Assembly (NCBI GenBank): GCA_028866595.1
Contig: JAGWHV010000009.1
Coordinates: 1 to 17,986, forward strand
Length of the DNA stretch: 17,986 nucleotides
Origin: Patescibacteria group bacterium
Lineage (GTDB): Bacteria > Patescibacteriota > Minisyncoccia > Phycocordibacterales > UBA6065
Reading direction: 5' to 3'
In this document: piece after piece, positions 14,020 to 17,986 of the stretch
Layout: every line of letters starts with the position of its first letter
How positions within the stretch are numbered: position 1 is the stretch's first letter
Notes under the pieces: model-generated
What the model was told of the DNA's origin: nothing
Database searches by the model: none
Seen by the model: the letters and a program-made list of their open reading frames with translations, nothing else
Translations under genes and position numbers: made by a program

Positions 14020-14571
14020 ATGCTCATCGTCTTTACAGGAAATGGAAAAGGGAAAACGACGGCGGCGATAGGGCAGGCATTGCGGGCGATAGGCAATGGC
14101 AGCCATGTCCTCATGGTCCAATTCATCAAAGGGCCGTGGAAGTCGGGCGAGGACGAATCGGTTAAAGCTCTCGATCCGAATTTTCGGATCGAGAAGATGG
14201 GCAGAGGCTTCGTCAAGACGCCGTGCGACAAGTTGCCTTTCTCCGAGCATGTCGCCGCCGCCCACAAAGCTTTCGATCATGCTCTCGCCGAAGCGCGGAC
14301 GGGGAAGTGGGAGATTCTCATCATGGATGAGATTTGGGTGGCGCTTTCGCTCGGTCTCCTCACGGCCACGCGCGTGCGTGATTTTATAGACGAAGTCCTT
14401 GGCCGCGCGGCGGCGGGCGCCGCCGCGCGGCCCCTTTGCGAGCACCTCATCATGACAGGTCGCGGCTGTCCGCAGGAATTCATCGACCGCGCCGATCTCG
14501 TCACCGAGATGAAGGAGGTCAAGCATCCTTTCGCCACGGGGGTTTCGGCAGCCAAGAATGTGGAATTCTGA
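14020..14571 (+). CDS. cobO: Cob(I)alamin adenosyltransferase (CobO/BtuR type)
   Basis: The 183-residue P-loop enzyme transfers the adenosyl group of ATP to cob(I)alamin, giving adenosylcobalamin. The Walker A motif is TGNGKGKTTAA (residues 6-16). VQFIKGPW (33-40), IMDEIWVAL (101-109), LIMTGRGCP (143-151) and ADLVTEMKEVKHPF (158-171) are all characteristic of the CobA/BtuR family. It lacks the N-terminal extension of about 35 residues found in E. coli BtuR, and starts directly at the P-loop strand. Residues 128-138 (GRAAAGAAARP) form an Ala/Arg-rich insert encoded by a near-perfect 32-base palindrome. It lies 12 bases after nrdJ with no visible promoter, so it is co-transcribed and most likely supplies the reductase cofactor. 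No cobalamin synthesis or uptake gene is in the window, which suggests salvage from outside. Confidence 0.92.
   Translation: MLIVFTGNGKGKTTAAIGQALRAIGNGSHVLMVQFIKGPWKSGEDESVKALDPNFRIEKMGRGFVKTPCDKLPFSEHVAAAHKAFDHALAEARTGKWEILIMDEIWVALSLGLLTATRVRDFIDEVLGRAAAGAAARPLCEHLIMTGRGCPQEFIDRADLVTEMKEVKHPFATGVSAAKNVEF
14401..14432. repeat. Near-perfect 32-base GC palindrome inside cobO
   Basis: The arms 14401-14415 and 14418-14432 are exact reverse complements (15 bp) around a two-base GG centre. It starts GGCCGCGCGGCGGCG and contains only G and C. It is read in frame as GRAAAGAAARP and sits between family-conserved blocks of the enzyme, at a spot where relatives have a short variable loop. It shares GCGCCGCCGCGC (14417-14428) with the inverted repeat at 11515-11526. 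Confidence 0.8.
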
Positions 14572-14595
14572 CTCTGCCTAAATCTGCGGCAGGTG

Positions 14596-14601
14596 TATAC
14601 T
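14596..14601 (+). promoter_or_regulatory. -10 box (TATACT) of the bPH2-PAP2 operon, leaderless type
   Basis: TGTATACT lies in the 36-base gap after cobO. Six bases separate TATACT from the ATG at 14608, the same spacing as at gpmA and pfkB, which suggests that transcription starts on the ATG. This argues against the longer in-frame ATG at 14593, which overlaps the box. Confidence 0.55.
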
Positions 14602-14607
14602 GTCTCT

Positions 14608-15207
14608 ATGCCTCCACAGCAACAACCTGCCGCGGCCGCGCAATCGCAGACGCCTCCAACACCCGCAATCTCTTTCGGCGCATGGAGCCGCCTCGGCTCG
14701 CGCACGTATTGGCTTTTCGTCCTTGAACGTCTGGCGGTGACGGCGATATTCATCGGCCTCGGCATACTTTTTAGCGTCAGCCGAGGCATATCTTCGATGC
14801 CAAAGCAGGTCGAGCCCTTTCTCGCCCTTGGCGGGATCGTTTCTTTCCTTATCGCTCTCGTCGCTTTCGGCATAGACGCGGCGATCAGTTGGTTTCTCTA
14901 TCGGAGCCACCAATATTGCCTCGAAGAAGACGCCGTCAAAGTCCGCCAGGGCGTCATATCGAAAGAAGAGATCGCCATTCCGTATAGGCACATCGAGGAC
15001 GTGACCATCGAGCGCTCGGTTCTCGACCAATTCCTCGGCCTCTCGAGGCTCGTCATCCTCACCGCCGGCCACGAGGATGAGATAGACAAGAAAAAGAACG
15101 ACGAATCTGAAGGCATACTGCCGGCGATGGACAGGCATCTCGCTTCGATGCTCCAAGAAGAGCTCCTCAAGCGCGCTGACGTCCAGCGCGTCGTAGAGGC
15201 AAAATGA
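14608..15207 (+). CDS. Bacterial PH-domain (bPH2/YdbS-like, DUF304) membrane protein
   Basis: This 199-residue inner-membrane protein is of the YdbS-like type. A Pro/Gln/Ala-rich N-terminus (1-20) is followed by two membrane helices (about 36-56 and 70-98). A bacterial pleckstrin-homology domain (about 99-155) then carries the family pattern: YRSHQYCLEEDAVKVRQGVI, then EIAIPYRHIEDVTIERSVLDQ and FLGLSRLVILTAG. The charged C-terminal tail (156-199) includes KKKNDESEG and helix-forming residues. The molecular role of bPH2 proteins is poorly known; they are probably membrane-associated scaffolds. The start at 14608 is chosen from the -10 position; an ATG at 14593 would add MYTVS. The stop overlaps the ATG of the PAP2 gene by four bases (ATGA), so the two are translationally coupled and may work together at the membrane. 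Confidence 0.82.
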   Translation: MPPQQQPAAAAQSQTPPTPAISFGAWSRLGSRTYWLFVLERLAVTAIFIGLGILFSVSRGISSMPKQVEPFLALGGIVSFLIALVAFGIDAAISWFLYRSHQYCLEEDAVKVRQGVISKEEIAIPYRHIEDVTIERSVLDQFLGLSRLVILTAGHEDEIDKKKNDESEGILPAMDRHLASMLQEELLKRADVQRVVEAK

Positions 15208-15758
15208 CGAACATACTTGTATACATATCCGGTTTGGATTCGCGCATCATATACGCTGTCCAATCGATCGGTCCGGCTTGGCGGCCGGTCGCCGACCTTC
15301 TCTCGTATGGCATAGGTTACGTGCCGATGTTCATCGCATTCGCCGCGGCACTTCTCCTCTTGCGCAAGCACAGGATTGCCCTCGAGCTCGCCGTCATATT
15401 TGTCGTCTCGGCGCTCGTTACTCTCGCGCTCAAGCTCGTCTTCCATGCGCCGCGGCCTTTCATGGTCGATCCTGCCGTACTCAAATACGGTTCCGATAGC
15501 GATTACGGATTGCCGTCGATGCATGCTGTTATGTCCGTCGTCATTCTCGGCTGGATCGTCGTCAGGCACCCGAAGAGCCGCCTGTTGCTCTGGGGCTCGA
15601 TCGCTATCATCATCCTCATCGGCCTCTCGCGCGTCTACCTCGGCGTTCATTATCCTTCGCAAGTCCTGGCCGGCTGGGTCGTCGGCATCCTTTTGCTTTA
15701 TCTCTATTACATCGCCTACAAGCGCCTCTGGTCGCCTTTTCAGAAGAAGCTCAAGTAA
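15204..15758 (+). CDS. PAP2-family membrane phosphatase
   Basis: The 184-residue integral membrane protein has about five helices and the three phosphatase motifs of type 2 phosphatidic acid phosphatases. These are K77-x6-R84-P85 (KLVFHAPRP), P104-S-M-H107 in place of the usual PSGH, and S142-R143-x5-H149 (SRVYLGVHYPSQV). The family removes phosphate from lipid phosphates or polyprenyl pyrophosphates on the outer membrane face. Recycling of undecaprenyl pyrophosphate for wall or surface glycan synthesis is one plausible role. The catalytic triad aspartate expected four residues after H149 is Q153, so the H-x3-D pair is incomplete, which may lower or change activity. The gene begins inside the last codons of the bPH2 gene. 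It converges with the pilin gene, with only 12 bases between the two stops and no terminator hairpin. Confidence 0.87.
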   Translation: MTNILVYISGLDSRIIYAVQSIGPAWRPVADLLSYGIGYVPMFIAFAAALLLLRKHRIALELAVIFVVSALVTLALKLVFHAPRPFMVDPAVLKYGSDSDYGLPSMHAVMSVVILGWIVVRHPKSRLLLWGSIAIIILIGLSRVYLGVHYPSQVLAGWVVGILLLYLYYIAYKRLWSPFQKKLK

Positions 15759-15770
15759 GAGAGTCCCTGC

Positions 15771-16325
15771 CTAGTGGTCGGTATATATGTTGCCGCTGCG
15801 GCCCATGTTGCTCGGCCATGGCGCACACCACGGCACGCCGCCGTTGTGGTAGTACCTTTCTGTCGTCGCACAGCGGGCTTTGTCAGACGTGTTTTCAAGC
15901 TGGGTGACGAGCTCGTAATCCTGATTATTCGCGAGGCTCGGGTAGTAGCTGTAGACGTTATTTCCGTCGCCCCAGCCGGCATTCGTGCCTGTGTTTGTTG
16001 GATCAATGGGCACGCTCGGCATGAATTGATAGAAGTTCGGGTCGGTTGTGAGCCATTGGCCGCCGCACGTGCCGTTCGACGATGCCCAGACGTCGGTGCC
16101 GCCGCAGCTCGTTTGAGGCTTGGCCGGAGGATATTGGCCATACTGATCATAATAAAGGGCTAGAGCATTCCTTATCTGTTCGAAATCCTGCTTGCGCTTG
16201 GCGTCCCTTGCTCTCACTCGCGCTGAATTGAGGCTCGCGAGCACGATGCCCGAAAGGAGAGCGATGATCGATATAACGACGAGGAGCTCTATGAGCGTGA
16301 ATCCTTTAGATCTTTCGCGGCGCAT
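15771..16325 (-). CDS. Type IV pilin / GspG-like pseudopilin
   Basis: The 184-residue prepilin has a short basic leader (MRRERSKG), a prepilin-peptidase cleavage site after G8, then FTLIELLVVISIIALLSGIV with glutamate at mature position 5 (E13) and a 20-residue hydrophobic helix. ARDAKRKQDFEQIRNALALYYDQYGQYP is the standard start of the GspG-like globular domain. Four cysteines (C74, C87, C152, C167) could form two disulfides outside the cell. The tail is Tyr/Asn/Gly-rich. The protein is assembled into a pilus or pseudopilus, which in CPR bacteria is thought to help host attachment or DNA uptake. No assembly ATPase, platform or peptidase gene is present here. Its ATG lies 20 bases inside the 3' end of the sugar-kinase gene, so it is probably translated from the same message. 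Confidence 0.9.
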   Translation of the reverse strand: MRRERSKGFTLIELLVVISIIALLSGIVLASLNSARVRARDAKRKQDFEQIRNALALYYDQYGQYPPAKPQTSCGGTDVWASSNGTCGGQWLTTDPNFYQFMPSVPIDPTNTGTNAGWGDGNNVYSYYPSLANNQDYELVTQLENTSDKARCATTERYYHNGGVPWCAPWPSNMGRSGNIYTDH

Positions 16326-17325
16326 AATCAGAGGGAGCTTTGGCGAGCCATGATTCGAGCTCTGCTCGCGAGAGGAGGCCTCTCTGCGCGCCGATGTCCT
16401 GGACGACGGCGACGGCGTTTATAGGTGCCCAGCGGAGGGCTTCTTCGAGAGGCTTACCGAGAGCGAGAGCGACGGCGCACGTGGATGAGAACGCGTCGCC
16501 GGCGCCGGTGCGCTCGAACGGCGGTTTCGGATCGGGGTAGGGCGGCATGAAATAAGCGACGGGGCCGGCGGCATCATCCGTCATCGCGTATGCGCCGTTC
16601 GGCCCGTCTGTGACGACGACAGTCTTCGGCCCGAGGGCACAGAGGCCGTTCATCAATTTCTTTATGTCTTCTTCGGTGGTTTTCAATATTCTCTGCGATT
16701 CTTCTTTATTGCAGAAGAAAATATCCGTCCGGCGATAGAGCACCGCCAATTTTTCGGCGCCAAGCTCCATCTGGAACGTGCCCGGCTGGAATGCGAGCTT
16801 TACATCAGGATTCTGCGCGAGCCATTCGCTTATCTCGACGTGGTATTCCGCGGAATTACTGCCAAGAGAGCTCAAATAGACCCACCGCGGCGCTCGGGTT
16901 CCGTCTCCGAGGTGCGGCAGGCGATAGGGGAACTCCTGGTGCTTGATGAGGATCGTCCTGTCGGCTTCGTACCAGAGAACGTAATGATAGTTCGTCTCCA
17001 TGCCTTTATGGATAGCGACGAATCGGGTGTCGACGCCGTCGCGCTTGAGCGATTCGAGGCACTCGCGGCCGTTCTGGTCGGAGCCGATGTCCGTTGCCAG
17101 GGCCGAGTAAAGGCCGAGCCGCGCCGCCGAGACCGCCGCGTTCGGGCTATTGCCGACGGCGCGGACAGGCGTGACGGACTCGTAGGGGATCTTGTCCCCG
17201 AAATTCATGCAGATCTGGCAATTCTCGTTATTGATGTCGCAATGGACGCTCGCTTCTTTGAGCTTGATGAATGCGTCCGTGGTGATATCGCCTATCGCCA
17301 AAAAATCAATTCGTTTTGAGAACAT
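16306..17325 (-). CDS. PfkB-family sugar kinase
   Basis: This 339-residue cytoplasmic ribokinase-fold enzyme phosphorylates a sugar or sugar phosphate with ATP. The N-terminal IGDITTDAF, the AVGNSPNAAVSAARLG substrate motif (56-71) and the C-terminal signature RTGAGDAFSSTCAVALALG (272-290) with catalytic base D277 are clear. FCNKEES (204-210) is the conserved NxxE region. An insert near the N-terminus holds a cysteine cluster (C29, C36, C39; C-x6-C-x2-C), which is not general in the family. The ATG at 17325 is chosen because TATAAT ends 6 bases upstream. A GTG-free longer reading from an ATG at 17352 (MWKVGYNGC) would include the promoter. Divergence from a class II aldolase gene suggests a phosphofructokinase-like role, but ribokinase, fructokinase or nucleoside kinase cannot be excluded. 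Confidence 0.85.
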   Translation of the reverse strand: MFSKRIDFLAIGDITTDAFIKLKEASVHCDINNENCQICMNFGDKIPYESVTPVRAVGNSPNAAVSAARLGLYSALATDIGSDQNGRECLESLKRDGVDTRFVAIHKGMETNYHYVLWYEADRTILIKHQEFPYRLPHLGDGTRAPRWVYLSSLGSNSAEYHVEISEWLAQNPDVKLAFQPGTFQMELGAEKLAVLYRRTDIFFCNKEESQRILKTTEEDIKKLMNGLCALGPKTVVVTDGPNGAYAMTDDAAGPVAYFMPPYPDPKPPFERTGAGDAFSSTCAVALALGKPLEEALRWAPINAVAVVQDIGAQRGLLSRAELESWLAKAPSDYAPRKI

Positions 17326-17331
17326 ACATCC

Positions 17332-17339
17332 ATTATAGC
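17332..17339 (-). promoter_or_regulatory. GCTATAAT -10 promoter element of pfkB, leaderless type
   Basis: The minus strand reads GTCGGCTATAATGGATGT and then the ATG. The perfect TATAAT ends 6 bases before the ATG at 17325. A weak TTTAGC lies 17 bases upstream at the -35 position and overlaps the opposing aldolase -10 box. Confidence 0.65.
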
Positions 17340-17354
17340 CGACTTTCCACATGT

Positions 17355-17362
17355 GCTAAACT
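17355..17362 (+). promoter_or_regulatory. Extended -10 box (TGCTAAACT) of the aldolase gene
   Basis: The plus strand reads TGTGCTAAACTAGGGATAT and then the ATG at 17371. TAAACT (17357-17362) with an upstream TGC resembles the gpmA promoter TGTGCTAGAAT. The gap to the ATG is 8 bases. AGGG four bases before the ATG may serve as a weak ribosome site if there is a leader. The element lies back to back with the pfkB promoter. Confidence 0.5.
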
Positions 17363-17370
17363 AGGGATAT

Positions 17371-17986
17371 ATGAAAACCCTTCGAGAATACGTGGCGGAT
17401 GCTTTGGAGAAGAAAGTCGCCATTGGCCATTTCAACATATCTGATATCCAGGGATTCTGGGCGGTCGTCCGAGCGGCCAAGGATATATCCGCTCTCGCTG
17501 GCCGCGACATTCCCGTCATCATCGGCGTCTCCGAGGGCGAGCGTTCGTTCATCGGCGTCGATCAGGTCAAGGCTCTCGTTGATACGATACGAAAAACCGG
17601 CCAGCCCGTGTTCCTCAACGCCGATCACACATATTCTTTCGACAAGGTCAAAGAAGTCGTCGACGCCCGCTTTGACTCGGTCATATATGACGGCACCGAG
17701 CAGAGCTTCGACGATAACGTCGCGACAACAAAAAAATGCGTCGAGTATGCCCGTTCCGTCGACCCAGACATGCTCGTCGAGGGCGAGCTCGGCTTTATCG
17801 GTAAATCGTCGAAAGTCCTCGCCGAGATCCCTGCCGGCGTCAAGATAAGCGAGGAATTCTTGACCAAGCCCGAGGACGCCAAGCGCTTCGTCGAGATGAC
17901 GGGGGTCGACATGCTCGCGCCGGCTGTCGGCAATATCCACGGCATGCTCGCGAGCGGCAAGGATCCAGCCCTTCATATCGATCGGA
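17371..17986 (+). CDS. fba: Class II fructose-bisphosphate aldolase (ketose-bisphosphate aldolase), partial at the window end
   Basis: The reading frame is open from the ATG through the right edge, giving 205 residues without a stop. The N-terminus VAIGHFNISDIQGFWAVVRA, the zinc and catalytic motif FLNADHTYS (D85, H86), EGELGFIG (residues 137-144, with E139) and APAVGNIHG (183-191, with zinc ligand H190) define the class II zinc aldolase family. Such enzymes split fructose-1,6-bisphosphate, or tagatose-1,6-bisphosphate in the GatY/AgaY branch, into triose phosphates in the cytoplasm. About a third of the protein, including the final zinc histidine and phosphate-binding Ser/Asn loops, lies beyond the window, so substrate choice is open. 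The usual HLDHG around the catalytic Asp is replaced by NADHT, so it belongs to a divergent branch. It shares a 45-base divergent promoter with the sugar kinase gene. Confidence 0.87.
   Translation, partial: MKTLREYVADALEKKVAIGHFNISDIQGFWAVVRAAKDISALAGRDIPVIIGVSEGERSFIGVDQVKALVDTIRKTGQPVFLNADHTYSFDKVKEVVDARFDSVIYDGTEQSFDDNVATTKKCVEYARSVDPDMLVEGELGFIGKSSKVLAEIPAGVKISEEFLTKPEDAKRFVEMTGVDMLAPAVGNIHGMLASGKDPALHIDR

Noticed and set aside
14574..14592. CTGCC...GGCAG hairpin after cobO as terminator
   Set aside because: The stem is only 5 bp with a 9-base loop and no T-run follows. It may overlap the next promoter but is not convincing.
14578..15662. Minus-strand frames of 192 and 254 residues opposite the bPH2 and PAP2 genes
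   Set aside because: Both are highly charged, without domain features, and lie antisense to recognised membrane proteins. They are treated as shadows.
1..17986. CRISPR array, tRNA, rRNA, insertion sequence or prophage
   Set aside because: No regularly spaced identical repeats with spacers, no tRNA cloverleaf-like intergenic stretch and no transposase or phage protein were seen. Nearly all of the sequence is explained by the listed genes.

Overview
The window reads as a piece of a bacterial chromosome from the Candidate Phyla Radiation (Patescibacteria), most likely Parcubacteria. That placement is an inference. It rests on a giant exported beta-helix/FN3-like protein ending in a peptidoglycan-binding module, a GspG-type pilin, a monomeric class II ribonucleotide reductase, minimal central carbon genes, very tight packing and almost no Shine-Dalgarno sequences. 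Base composition looks moderately GC-rich by eye. TAA, TAG and TGA all act as stops, so the standard bacterial code fits. I saw no tRNA, rRNA, CRISPR array, transposase or phage gene.

Left part (1-5005, all minus strand; transcription runs from high to low coordinates). A likely operon encodes a cupin mannose-6-phosphate isomerase, a membrane-anchored GH130 protein, a tandem two-domain GH130 protein and a HAD-type phosphomannomutase. After an internal promoter come a cofactor-dependent phosphoglycerate mutase and the start of a D-2-hydroxyacid dehydrogenase cut by the window edge. Read as a pathway, GH130 phosphorolysis of beta-mannosides gives mannose-1-phosphate, the mutase gives mannose-6-phosphate and the isomerase gives fructose-6-phosphate for glycolysis. 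The same genes could instead run toward mannan storage or GDP-mannose.

Middle part (5161-11116, plus strand). One 1819-residue secreted protein has two beta-helix regions, an FN3-like module, four FN3-like repeats and a C-terminal peptidoglycan-binding domain. It is followed by a small four-helix membrane protein and a bidirectional terminator.

Deoxynucleotide part (11166-14571). An ArsR-like regulator (minus) diverges from nrdJ (adenosylcobalamin-dependent ribonucleotide reductase) and cobO (cob(I)alamin adenosyltransferase). The second gene supplies the cofactor of the first. The 205-base gap between regulator and nrdJ holds two promoters, a 12-bp inverted repeat and three CGAAA repeats at 8-base spacing.

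Right part (14608-17986). A bPH2-domain membrane protein overlaps a PAP2 phosphatase (plus). Convergent to them lie a type IV pilin and a PfkB sugar kinase (minus). Divergent from pfkB, across only 45 bases, is a class II fructose-bisphosphate aldolase gene cut by the window end. Together with gpmA these give several glycolytic steps. Several promoters share a GCTATAAT-like -10 box, and at three genes the box lies exactly 6 bases before the ATG, suggesting leaderless transcripts.
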